Positions 1 to 10,806 of a stretch of DNA of 64,000 nt are shown here, piece after piece. The translations under genes were made by a program, and so were the position numbers. This DNA is from Euclidia mi. Taxonomy: Eukaryota; Arthropoda; Insecta; Lepidoptera; Erebidae. How positions within the stretch are numbered: the first letter of the stretch is position 1; every line of letters starts with the position of its first letter. Under the pieces are notes generated by a model. The model saw nothing but the letters and a program-made list of their open reading frames with translations. It was not told the origin of the DNA and did not search any database. The DNA lies in NCBI GenBank assembly GCA_944739405.2, contig OX123183.2, positions 97,850,729-97,914,728 of the forward strand, written 5' to 3'.

Positions 1-203
1 TTCCGTCACACCAGTGATTGTTGGCTTCTAAGACCATAAGCGGCCACGTTATACAGCATGGATTAACCATGTATGTTGAGACACAAAAAGACAAAAAAGG
101 CACAATTAGCATGTAAAGGTTTCTTTTCATCGATAAATGTACGCTGATATGGTCTATTATAGATTATAGACCAGCTTTTGTCCGCAACTTTGTCTGCGTG
201 TTT

Positions 204-290
204 ATTGGGCACAGACTTCACCTCATTATGTGAAAGGTATGCCCTTCTCGTAGTGAGAAGAGGCCCGTGCCCGTGGCCAAAAACATTTCA
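204..290 (+). repeat. Possible LINE 3'-end fragment
   Basis: The stretch holds a 'gggcacagacttcacctc' type segment followed by 'agtgagaagaggcccg', which resembles the 'agcgagaagaggaccc' segment of the old LINE fragment at 21044-21208. Such 'GGGCACAG...GAGAAGAGG' 3' tails are common in moth genomes. Only part of the family consensus is visible and no duplication was found, so the call is weak. Confidence 0.3.
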
Positions 291-779
291 TACAATTTGT
301 TACCATTCATCATGAGATGGCCCTACAAAAATACAATTTAGGCCGACCTCACATTGGGCGTCAGCGTACGCTCGAGGAACGCTCATGACCAATGTGAGGG
401 ACGCCTTAGTCATACAAATCAGTTGCAATTTTAATCGTACATAGGTGCATTTTTCATTTTACAACAATAAAAATAAGAACAGTCACACGAAGCACACATT
501 GTATAAACCTAGGAGGTATAAACAAATATTTTGTAATACAGATAATAATGGATCATAAACCTGAGATATATTCTACAGTTCATTAAATTTACGACAGCGC
601 AGTAGGTCTTACTCATATGTAAGGAGAGACGTTCCTGTTTACAAAGTACCTTCATTCTGCTAACATAAATATATGTACAGTCTAGGGCTTATAGCGGCTA
701 TAATTTAACAAAATATGCATCTCATTTCCGACAAGACGTCGATAGTACAGCTTCGCACACACACCGACCACAGCCCCGG

Positions 780-975
780 TGGCAGTCGGGCGCCGCGTCC
801 TTCTGCACTGTGCAAACGACGCGACAGTGTTCAGTGGCCGCCACTGGTAATCAGCTGCCGCTACAATTTGTATAAAAGGTGACGTGCCACAGGCCTTGAG
901 TGGCCAGTGGCCGCAACTGGTGGCGTGTCGCGGACACTGGGTGGCCGCTGCGGCCGCCACTCCCTGCATGTGTGC
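780..975. repeat. GC-rich block with reiterated GTGGCCGC/ACTGG motifs
   Basis: This block is much richer in G and C than the spacer around it. It repeats variants of 'agtggccgccactgg' at about 833, 899 and 940; several are locally palindromic. A frame is open on the minus strand across it, but the product is low-complexity and matches nothing I know. I read it as a repeat or the core of a decayed DNA element, not a gene. Confidence 0.35.
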
Positions 976-3900
976 GCCGGTTTCACACAAAATGTACCAA
1001 TGAAAATTCGTGTAAACCAGTCGCCAGCCACCGGTGAAAACTGGAGAAACCAAAAACGAAGTTGAATTAAGTAACAAGGCGCGTGTGACCAGTGAGCGTT
1101 CTTCTAGCTCCTTACGCGTGGTCTGCGAACGAAACCTTAGCTGGCGACGTGTTGCCGTCAAGAGGTCGCTACGATAGAACCGCACTTTTACCGAGCAAAC
1201 GCACCGCTTTCAGTGCGCAGCTATCGAACGGACACCTAGCTGACAAAGCATTTTCAGTGAGCTACTACTTAACAGGTTGACGAAACGATACCGTTATGTC
1301 CATGACTGGAACGATGAGTTTATACAGAGAGTACAGACTAGATTATTTATCTATAAACTCTAACTTCCTTACATTTAAAATAAATGGCGCTTGCTACAAC
1401 TTAAAGTATACAACAAATTCTTCCACAATCATTATGGTGATTAGAGTCTCTCTCGATGGAAGTTTAACAATCCTTCTTCGCTTCTTAAAGCGCGTTCTTT
1501 CGCGAACCACCTCAAAACATATTCGGACCGTTGCCGTCGCTAACAATTCGCCTTTCAACTTTTCACTCTGAAATACTGAACTTGTTCAACTATTCGAGCG
1601 AAGTGAAAAGTTTGCAAGTATCTTTGGCACAGAGTATGAAGATTCCAGACCGAGATATCATGCGATGGGTGGCTCTTATGGATGAATTTTATACCTTTTT
1701 AGGGCGGTAATAAATTCTTGGCTGGTATTAAACAATATTGCTTAGAGAGACACGCAGCTTTTGATGTAAAAATAGCTCCGCTTGTAGGGGTAAAATTCAA
1801 TGAAATATTAATCGAAAGACGCAGTTACTATGGGTGTGCTCTTTTATGGTTGCAGTAGATTTATGATTTGTTTCAAGGTTTCATATTTGGAGATTGATAA
1901 GTAATCAGTTGTACCTGAGCTTAGACGTAATCTTTTTGATTGAAACTTCCTGCGATTCGTATTGACGTAGGTGAATTAAGTGAACTTATGCTTGCTTCGT
2001 GAACCAGGAATACAATAAAGGTAGAAAATTGCAATGCGATGGTAACAACGCAGACTTTGCCCACGTTAAGATCTAAGAATACTTCTTTTGTACGTAAGAA
2101 AGAACATGATATTATTTGCTACGATTCAAGGTTCACAAGCTATTTCTTACAAAAGTGCTATAGATTAACTGACTGATGACTTCAAGCAGGACTTGAACCT
2201 TGAACCTTCGATGAACTTTGTCGACCCTATACCAAATAAGCCACTCAAGTCTTTATGTATGTGGATGTATGTGGATAAAATAATATTCTCATGGTACGTT
2301 CAAACATAAAATTTAATGTGTTTTAACATATTTTAGCGGATTGTATATATTTGTATGCCTCTATATGAAATCTGCTAGTTCACTGTCATAAAATATCTTA
2401 TTGATGTGAAAATTTGTTGGGATGGATGTTTCTCACCCTAGCCGCAAATGTACTGAATAGATTTTGATAAAAGTTTACCACCACGCTGCTTTTGATTTAA
2501 ATATTCCAAAAATATTTTGATTGATTAATTGAAAAACTCAATCAAAATGACTACCTGGCACCACTAAAATATTTTATAACAGACAATTAAATTGCAGTTC
2601 TCCATAAACTCGCTTCCTTCCACGTGTTTCATATAAATATTCATCGAATTAAATATGTAACTTGTCCAACAAAACAATGTCGTAATACAATACAATAGGC
2701 ACAGAGTACGCCTACGCTACCAGCCACTTCAATTATTTACAACGTCTGTTGAATTTCATTACACCACAATGTTACGTGATCCATTTGTTTCCCTTTTGTA
2801 AATGGACTGCTCACTTCAATTCAATTACAAAGTGCTAATCATAATTCCATTATCTTTACATAACAGTTTAGATTCTAAAACAAATTGCTACGTGACAATG
2901 ATTACGATATTTATGCCAAATTGTGCTGAAAACCTGCCTTGTTGTTTTCAGACGAGATTCTTTTTCACTTATGACGATCTTGACCAAAGTGCTAAACGGA
3001 GCGAGCATGACAGCGGGAGCAGGCTAGTAATCTGAATCTAATGCGAATTTAATTACATGGTGATGCCTTCTAGAACAATAAAGACTTGACGGGGAGTGGT
3101 TTGGTGAATTAAATCGGTTGTCCTAGCCCTGATGAAAAACCGGCTGTCGTTCCCGCTCTGCTTATCGCTTTACTCGAGAACCCGCTCGTTAGGTTCACTA
3201 TCACATCACACTGACCAACGTGGATAGAGACCCAATAACTACTACTGTACGATTTGTTGTACTGATCGTAAGTAGAGAACAGTTGGTACCACATAACCGA
3301 TTAAAATTCCATGCCTATGTATATGGCGTTTAAAGTCTCTGATCGGGAAAAGACTCTTACTTATATTACCTGTCTCGCCACCCGCTGGCAGAATGCATGT
3401 CTGTGTCATCGGCCTAAACGTCCGAACGTTAAGATAATGTTCAGATTAGGCCTATCGTGGTACCCGAAAAGTACGGCATTAATCGACCAAGACCGTAGTT
3501 AAGGCCACATTATGGGGATAAACAGAGACCACGGTCTATAAATGAATAGACTCATCTAGGGAACATAATATAGGTGAACGAAATAGGTTTGCGCTTTTGC
3601 TGTTTATTATTTGTGTCATCTGTTAACTCTTTTCCTCTTGAAAACGAACATTCTATGTTTCGCGCTTCAAATGTCACTTACTTTTTATCATTCAGTTTCT
3701 AATACTAAAATTACTAAAACATATTTTAGTTACTTGAAGGCACTTTGCTAAATACACAAGCGTTTGACCAGAATCGATAGTCCTCTTATTCTTCACACGA
3801 CTTTAGATTTCTAAGGCTAATATTCAGCGAAAAATGTACCTAGGTATATATGCCTTTTGCTATAAATATCCATGTATGTATAATATGCTTTAGCTAACGA

Positions 3901-5044
3901 AAAAAGCAAACAATACTATCCAGTGTTTTACCTTAAAAATGAAACACATCACACATTTTATTTTAAACTATTGCGTTACAGAAGAATCTGTCTATTTTTT
4001 ATTTCGTAAAATATCTCGTCACGTACAGATACAACCTTGCTACAATTTTATGGTTGCAGCGAGACAGCTTCTAAGAATTGTATTAAAATTTATTTTCACC
4101 TCAAAATTATCTAATGAAGCGTGAATTGAAGTTACCAATTTAAGTTTAGCAATACAATACATTTGATTTTGTAATTTATTTATACTAGATTCTCGCCACA
4201 GCTCGGTGACTATTATTTGTAATTTCAATTTGCTGTATTAACTCTATTTTTGTAAAGTTTCATAAAAATCAGCTCAGAACTTTTTGCGTAAAGGAGAAAC
4301 AAGCAACAGTCCAACGATACAAACTTTCGCATTTATTATTGTAGATTGATTACAAAATAATCGAACCTTACAGTAATTGAAATTATTTGAGAGACCAAAC
4401 ATGAAGAACCGATCCAGAACTTAGGTGCAGATTATGAACTGTAAATGAAAATTGGTTATTTTTATGATTTGTTGAATGTAGTTTAACATTAGTTATCCCT
4501 GATCATATCATTGTTCACTTGTCACCTTCACAAAATTCTTTCTACATTTGCATTCCTTCACGCGTTCCACTAACTTATGTTAATAATAAAGATCTGGAAA
4601 ATGGAGGTAATTGGCGGTCATGGTCAGTATACCAATAGATTGTTTCTTACTGCTGGTTCGTATACCGTTGTCATCATGCTCACTAAAATGTCATTTCTTG
4701 TGGTGGTGTCGTGTGTCGGGCCATCCCTGTCCCTCTAATATGGCGAGAGGGATGATGGCTGACACATGCGTCATACTCGTGAACGGGTGCTACTTGCGAT
4801 GACTGGTCGATGACGGTCTTGCGGGCTGGTACTAGATTTTAATATTTAACTGCATCATTTCCATCATGGTTCTGATAACTTTCGCGGATTGCCTGCATTA
4901 TTAGGTATATATAATGTAAGTGGATGCTCCTGTTTCACCATGTCTATTCTGAGGAGGCTAACCAAAAGTATTATGCTTGAGCATTATTATGTACAGTAAA
5001 TATATACAAGTGATATTGAAGGTGTAACAGTTGCAGCACCTTAC
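976..5044. other. AT-rich spacer, no gene seen
   Basis: About 4 kb of AT-rich sequence. The open frames here are 60-90 codons, lack recognisable motifs and look random. No tRNA, satellite or clear transposon end was recognised. Confidence 0.6.
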
Positions 5045-5302
5045 AAAATGTAAATTGTGTATTATGCAAAACCTGGCGATGAAAAAGAGTGACGGTGAGT
5101 TTTATTGCCCGTTCTTTCTCATGGTTCTACCTATTGCTTTGCGAATGTGGCAGTAAATGTAAATGTAGAAGCATACAGTAATAATGTTTTAAATTTGAGT
5201 ATAAGTAATTATATAAAAATTTTATAAATTTATTCTTTTGACGTTCATAAGCGTCACATTGTGACCCAAATGAATAAAGGATTTTGAATTTGAATTTGAA
5301 CA
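5045..5302 (+). mobile_element. 3' end of a decayed Jockey-like LINE
   Basis: The segment reads like the 3' untranslated end of a lepidopteran Jockey-type LINE: 'gacggtgagttttattgccc', then 'gacgttcataagcgtcac', then 'aatgaataaaggattttgaa', ending in short TTTGAA repeats. Plus-strand polarity follows from the tail. No coding part is preserved upstream. Family assignment rests on remembered consensus features, so it is moderate. Confidence 0.45.
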
Positions 5303-5308
5303 ACTTAT

Positions 5309-5343
5309 ATTGGATTAGATAATGTAAGTATATCTAATCCAAT
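5309..5343. repeat. 13-bp perfect inverted repeat
   Basis: Positions 5309-5321 (attggattagata) and 5331-5343 are exact reverse complements separated by 9 bases. They lie directly after the LINE tail. Confidence 0.8.
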
Positions 5344-5371
5344 GTATTTAGTAGGTACATATATTGTTATA

Positions 5372-5615
5372 GCCAGCGGCGATAGCCCACTGGTCTACGT
5401 AGCAGACTGCCGAGACGATTGTCTCGACTTGAGGTTGGTGTGCATTATGGTTCATTTTCGCTCGCTTAATAATGTGCCTGGTAGATGGCAATAGGGTCGC
5501 CCCCTGTTACATTGGGAAACCACCGAAACATAACAAGTGTGCGTGTGTAATACACCTCTGTGTATCCTTTCGGGGAATAAGGCGTGAAGTTATGAGGATG
5601 AATAAAGTCAGCGAG
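5372..5615 (+). mobile_element. tRNA-headed SINE (same body as the 18712 copy)
   Basis: A tRNA-like head ('gcgatagcccactggtctac') is followed by a body containing 'ggtcgccccctgttac' and a 3' end 'acacctctgtgtatcctttc...ggcgtga'. The body and 3' end align with the better SINE copy at 18712-18955. The B-box part of the head is decayed. SINEs are transcribed by RNA polymerase III and mobilised by a partner LINE; this copy looks old and has no clear duplication. Confidence 0.65.
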
Positions 5616-5622
5616 AGAATCA

Positions 5623-5669
5623 TCAATTTTTAATTATCTATCAACATTTGAGAGATAATTAAAAATTGA
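5623..5669. repeat. 17-bp perfect inverted repeat
   Basis: Positions 5623-5639 (tcaatttttaattatct) and 5653-5669 are exact reverse complements around a 13-nt loop. It sits between two SINE fragments and could be a small palindromic insertion or a repair product. Confidence 0.8.
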
Positions 5670-5689
5670 ACCATTGACGGATATAAAAG

Positions 5690-5815
5690 ACACACAGACT
5701 CTTACACAACATGTGGATCACACAACGTGTTGTCTCGTCTGGGGATCAAACAAATAACACAGCTGTAGTTTTAAGCAACAGGCGATCAATCAAACCACTA
5801 CGCCAGAGTCAAGTT
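5690..5815 (-). mobile_element. Decayed tRNA-like SINE head
   Basis: On the minus strand the order is a weak A box near the right end and a B-box-like 'tttgatccccagac', then a short 'cacacaacgtgttg' type segment. The arrangement matches the heads at 12826-12957 and 45880-46060, but substitutions are many. Confidence 0.35.
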
Positions 5816-8240
5816 ATATTTTGTAGTACAAATCCTGCTTAGAACATTTTATACTTCATGCTGTGAGTCAGTATTAAATATGTTTATATGGGTGAGCCTA
5901 GCCGAAGTCAACTAAAGGATTACATTAGTAGCCAAAGAGCCACACACATTGTCCTATGTATACACCGAACATTAATCTAGCAGGCGTCTGCGTAACTATC
6001 AATCATACCGCCAGTGAGAACACGGCTTTAGTGCTATGCCACACTGTAATGAATTATGAAGGATATTACCAGTGTAGCACCGAACACTTCCGCAGTAATG
6101 ATTAGTGTGAAATGCAATAATGCCTCGTTAGTGCTTATGTCTGCGGCCTATTGTGAGGTGCCGAGTTTGATCTTTGGCTCAATAAAAGTTATTTTCTCTT
6201 ACTAGTTTACCAGTTTATAAGTACCTATAGGTCTGTTTGAATGTATGTTTCTGGTCGGCTATAATAATATAGTTGGTTTGACTCCCAGCGAAACTAAGTT
6301 TCACCGACACTTTCGTCAAAGTAGTGAATCCATTAATGGACATATAATATTGTAGCTAGTAGTTGCCTTATAAAGGGCGTTAGTTTTGTACTTGATGATG
6401 ATTTATGAAGTATTTTCATTATTTTACCGTTTAGCAAGCGAAAACTAACAATCTAAGACTGCTACTTGTGATTCCGTATTTGAATGCTGACTGAAGAAAA
6501 ATATCATGGAGGATTCATTTTGCGAAAATTTCAAAATTTTCCAACGAATGGCCATTCGCGTAAGTATTTGGTCTCCACCAGTAACTTGCCAGTCTTACTC
6601 ATGCTTAAAGCTTTGCCGGAAATTCTTCGCACAACTAAGCTTTACCCATGAAAAGTCATTACATACGGTACGGTATACTATTTATTAAAACTGTAAGTAT
6701 TTCTTAGGAGAGCCAAGTTATAAGTCGTAAGAGAGCTTAACTCTTTTTGTCTTTGCTGACAGCTTTGCTACGTGCTTGTAGCCAGCGTCAATTGAATTCT
6801 TTAGGTAGCAATAAAAAGCATTCTTTACCTGGGTACGGTACCACCATGTAATAAATTTTTCTTCACTACTGCCTGACCTTTGAGGATATTCTTAATGAAT
6901 ATTATCTTAATGTATGAAGTAATTAAGTTGACAATATCGTTTAATTTCCGGCTTATCAATAGCTTGATTGATTCTCTAAAGAGCGTAGTGTCGCCGACCT
7001 CCGCTAAACCCCGTTGAGTAATAAATCTTACAATAGATAGCAGGAGACCTTTATGCCGCAATACAATTGTAGGTAAATTCCGTCAGGGAGAATTAGGTAT
7101 TAATGAAAATACTGTTGTATTGAACATAGATGCAGATGAAATACATATACATTATTTCAATTGATACCCTAGGACAACTCACAGACGGTCTTCTGATCCA
7201 ACGACAACTAGATAACAATTAAACACACGTATAATATATTCCTAAATACAATAATATGGTTTTTAGTTTCGTGTGAGTGTGCGGCTTACTCTAGTGACGG
7301 AATTTTCATACCGCCTGACAGCCTCTAACATGGCCTAATTTTTTTTTGTCTTGAGTCATGAACTGGGACCGATAGCTATATGTACTCTCTAAAGTACCGT
7401 AGCGCTCTGATTTAAATGCTACACAAGTGGTCAGCCATCCAGGTGGTGATCTGCGCAGGCGTTGCTTAACTATCCCCGACCTATGAAGATCGGCAAGCCA
7501 AGTCATACATATTATAGATGAGTCACAAATATTGCACTTCTGGCGTTAACACCGCATTGCAAATATTAAGCTTGAGAGTGCTTTATCATCAGAAAGGCGC
7601 TGGGTATGTATCCATGCTACAGGATGTAACAGTAATAATACGAAAATATGCGACAGTTTTCAAAGATAGCAAGGTATAAAGCAGATCAAGTAAGAAGTGT
7701 GTCGCGTCACAAAATAGATACTGTAGGTACTCTGCTCTGGATATAGTTACATCACTCGCGACCATCCAAAGCACGCAACTGAAGCACACAGGACACGCAT
7801 CATATAAAAAAAAAAGCCTAAGATGACACGCTTCCGCTAACGAAAACCTATACCAACCAATGTATATTATTGGTGGAAATCAAACGCAACGTAGCATACT
7901 AATGGTGGAAAATCATCCTAAGGCAGTCGAGGTAGCCATACAATCGTACAACGGCCGTGAGGCAGTTATGAATCTGCTACTACTGCATCTTCGCTCTAAG
8001 AGTTTTCTCGCACAAACACAAAAATATATCAAAACAATTCCTCGAAGACGTATCTTTGTACCTTTGATAGATTTGTGAGCATGAACGTCATAGCTGCAAG
8101 ATACGAGTACTTATAAACTGCGACAAGACAACAATGATATCATCATATACCAACACATCTACATATCAGTTACTCAAGAAAAATAACTTACTAGAGATTA
8201 TCTTGCAATGTTGATTAACAAACAAAATATATGAAGTGTT
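5816..8240. other. Spacer, no gene seen
   Basis: AT-rich spacer without recognisable genes. A 29-nt stretch at 6854-6882 recurs exactly inside the SINE copy at 8396-8424 (see findings). Confidence 0.55.
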
Positions 8241-8729
8241 ACACATTTGTGCTTCCCGATAGCCTAGTCACTAGGCCCTAGTGGATCTCCACCAACGGAC
8301 TGCCATGCCGAGGGTATCCTGGTTCGAATCCACGGCACTTACCAATGACTTTTTGAAGTTAAGTGCCGATTAAATTGTTAATTATCGCTTGCCTTAATTT
8401 TTCTTCACTACTGCCTGACCTTTGGGTTAAGAGCGCCGAGGCATGCCTCGGCGAGCACGTTAAACCGTCGGTCCCGGCCGTCATGAAGATCTTTGACAGT
8501 CGTTACGGGGAGTCAGTACCCTCAAATAAACTGAACCTGGTCTAAACCATGGAATATCGCTATCCCTTTGGGTTGCGGAGGTCAGACGGCAGTCGCTCTG
8601 TGGAAAAGTTGATATTCTGTCATATCTGGTTAGACCAGTAAGCGGACCTCGGGCTCCAAGGCGTGTAATGTCTTGGATGCAACCGGGATAACGCTAGGGC
8701 GATGACGATGATGACACATTTGCGCTTCC
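8241..8729 (+). mobile_element. tRNA-headed SINE with 16-bp target duplication
   Basis: The element proper is 8257-8713, flanked by acacatttgtgcttcc (8241-8256) and the same word with one mismatch (8714-8729). The head has an A box ('gatagcctagt') and a B box ('ggttcgaatcc'). The central domain 'gagcacgttaaaccgtcggt' is shared with the copies at 47434 and 51094. This copy is about 80 bp longer than those; one extra block of roughly 50 bp (8394-8445) interrupts it just before the central domain. Confidence 0.85.
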
Positions 8730-8952
8730 ATAGAGAGCCAATCTCCAGATATAAAGGTTTACCGAAATTGAAAAAAGACAGCGAAATTCCCAAATACTGT
8801 ATACATTTAAATGCGTGGCTATTTCAATACCGACAACGCGAGTTGCAAACACACTATAGTAGTTATACACAGATAGGTACTAAAGATAGGTGTTTAGGAG
8901 TCCCGTTTTACGCGAGACTTTTAAAAATGCATAGCAGTAATCTTTTGGTATA

Positions 8953-9016
8953 AAAGTGTGGGTGTGTAATACACCTCTGCCTACCCCTTCAGGGATAAAA
9001 GGCGTGAAGTTATGTC
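8953..9016 (+). mobile_element. SINE 3'-end fragment
   Basis: The segment 'gtgtgtaatacacctctgcc' followed by 'taccccttcagggataaaag' and 'gcgtgaagttatg' is the 3' end of the SINE family seen complete at 18712-18955. Head and body are missing. Confidence 0.6.
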
Positions 9017-10164
9017 AGATCCTCAGCTGTACTGCGAGAATTCATCCACGTTGCATAACTTCTTGAATACAAAGCACATGCCAAGATTTGATCGCAATTT
9101 ATCAAAATCTTACCAATCTTACTATCGAATAGCCCATATTTTCTTGTTTAAGTCCCCGGAAACCGCTATAAGTAAAAAAACAATATTTGGGAATCAGTGT
9201 CTGGGTCGACCTCTAAAATATTTGTTGGCCGTGTCCATCCATTTTTAATGTCTAACCTTTTCTAAATATGCCTGTCTGGCTGTGCAAAAAATTCCAAAAC
9301 TAGAATGTAAACCTGACAAAGGTAGATTTAGGTTAGCAGGTAGATGGGTCCCAAGGACTTCCAAGGTCATTTCGAGAATGCCTGTAGGTACAACGCGCGA
9401 GAAACTAATTAGATGGGAACTAAATCGATTGGTTACGGACTAAATGAGTTATTAGTTACCTAGAATAATATGTTCCAGTCGCTTCAAATTATGGAGTGTG
9501 TTAGATACTTTTGCTTTTTTAACGGTAAGAGCCTCCATTAATATCGATTGGTGATTTTTGGATAACTTTAAAAATTTGTTTTAAAAGGACGTGTTCATAA
9601 AGGATACAGGAAATAACATACACTTAATATATAATAACTTATTTTTACACGACAATTTAGAGCGAATGAACACCACACAAAATTTTATAGTCGTTAGCAA
9701 GACGCCAAGCACGAACCAACAGGGTTCATAAAGTCCTAAAACATACTGACCATTAAGTAATACTTTAAAACCGGATGCCCACAAATTAACATGTTTTAGG
9801 CACAATAAAGTGGCTCAAACTTACGATTTTTAAAAAGGATACATGATCAACGTTTACAGAATGTCAATTACAAATTGCCGCAAAACGTCAGCCATCAATA
9901 TCTTTCGAATCATTCTGAGCTGATGCATTGAATTGTTAAAAACTACTACTTATATATAAACCAGTAGGGGCCTGGATGCAAGCGTTATATGTCAGTGAAG
10001 ACGGCAAATAAATAGTTGATCATCGCGAAACAATGATTGTTGAATAAAACATTACGATTGTAGATTGAAGACGATTTAAAAGAACATTACTTTATCTGAT
10101 GTGTATACTGATAAAATTCGCTTTAATTGTCTTGTTTTACTTTGTTCGGACATACAGATAATTT
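9017..10164. other. Spacer, no gene seen
   Basis: AT-rich sequence with no motif-bearing frame, tRNA or transposon end that I can recognise. Confidence 0.55.
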
Positions 10165-10313
10165 GTGGGTTGTGCAGAACCTTTTTTTTTTTTTTTTTTT
10201 TTGTTTTACGAGGTGGAAAATCCCTTCGGATCTCCGACTCTTGGGGGAAATAAGAGCCGGAGTATGTGGTGTTTCCACTAAAAACCACCTCGACTTCCGC
10301 CATGTACCCGTGT

Positions 10314-10359
10314 GTCGGAGGGTGGGGCATCACCAAAGCACTCGTCGCCACCCTCCGAC
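10314..10359. repeat. 12-bp perfect hairpin in the GC-rich element
   Basis: gtcggagggtgg at 10314-10325 pairs exactly with 10348-10359 around a 22-nt loop. Confidence 0.85.
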
Positions 10360-10452
10360 GGGTATTGGCCAGCCAGATGGTCAGGCGGGCCCCGAACAAA
10401 ACCCCCTTGGCGACGGATTAAGGTGTTGGACTCCGCCGCCAAAACGCCCACC

Positions 10453-10511
10453 GGCCGCAGAGGATAGGGAGGACGGCAACGCAACACCGCATCTCCTCTT
10501 CCTCTGCGGCC
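10453..10511. repeat. Hairpin 1 with 16-nt core
   Basis: ggccgcagagga (10453-10464) pairs exactly with 10500-10511. The loop holds the 16-nt word cggcaacgcaacaccg at 10474-10489, which recurs in the next hairpin. Confidence 0.9.
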
Positions 10512-10545
10512 CCACCGCGACGCATCGAATGGTGCGCCCCCATTT

Positions 10546-10604
10546 GGTCGCGGGAGATAGGGCGCGCGGCAACGCAACACCGACACGCCTCTCCTCCCGC
10601 GACC
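10546..10604. repeat. Hairpin 2 with the same 16-nt core
   Basis: ggtcgcgggag (10546-10556) pairs exactly with 10594-10604. The loop holds an identical cggcaacgcaacaccg at 10567-10582. Total span is 59 nt, the same as hairpin 1, although the outer stem sequence differs. Confidence 0.9.
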
Positions 10605-10806
10605 GCACCCGACTGCGAGGGACAGACAGAACTGTCCCCCGCACCCGCACCGTTGGACGCATCCTGCGCAGGCCCCTCCAAGCCCATGCGGAGCGTCCCC
10701 TCCTGGATCCCTCTTAGCTTCACCGCGGGTCACCAATCCACGGTTACTGAGCCCCCCCACCACGACAAGGTGGAGATCCCACGGGGGGGTGGGTTGTGCA
10801 GAACCT

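Larger units (their letters stand above)
10165..10806 (-). mobile_element. GC-rich 5'-truncated retroelement copy, A-tailed, 18-bp target duplication
   Basis: An insertion of 606 bp (10183-10788) is bounded by identical gtgggttgtgcagaacct words at 10165-10182 and 10789-10806. On the minus strand it ends in a run of about 20 A (T run at 10182-10202) after 'ccacctcgtaaaac', so it is a target-primed non-LTR copy. It is strikingly GC-rich against an AT-rich background. Long minus-strand frames exist but give low-complexity Arg/Gly-rich products; I read the body as a 3' untranslated region, probably of an R1-type LINE, not as a gene. It contains at least four strong hairpins (see findings). Confidence 0.85.
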
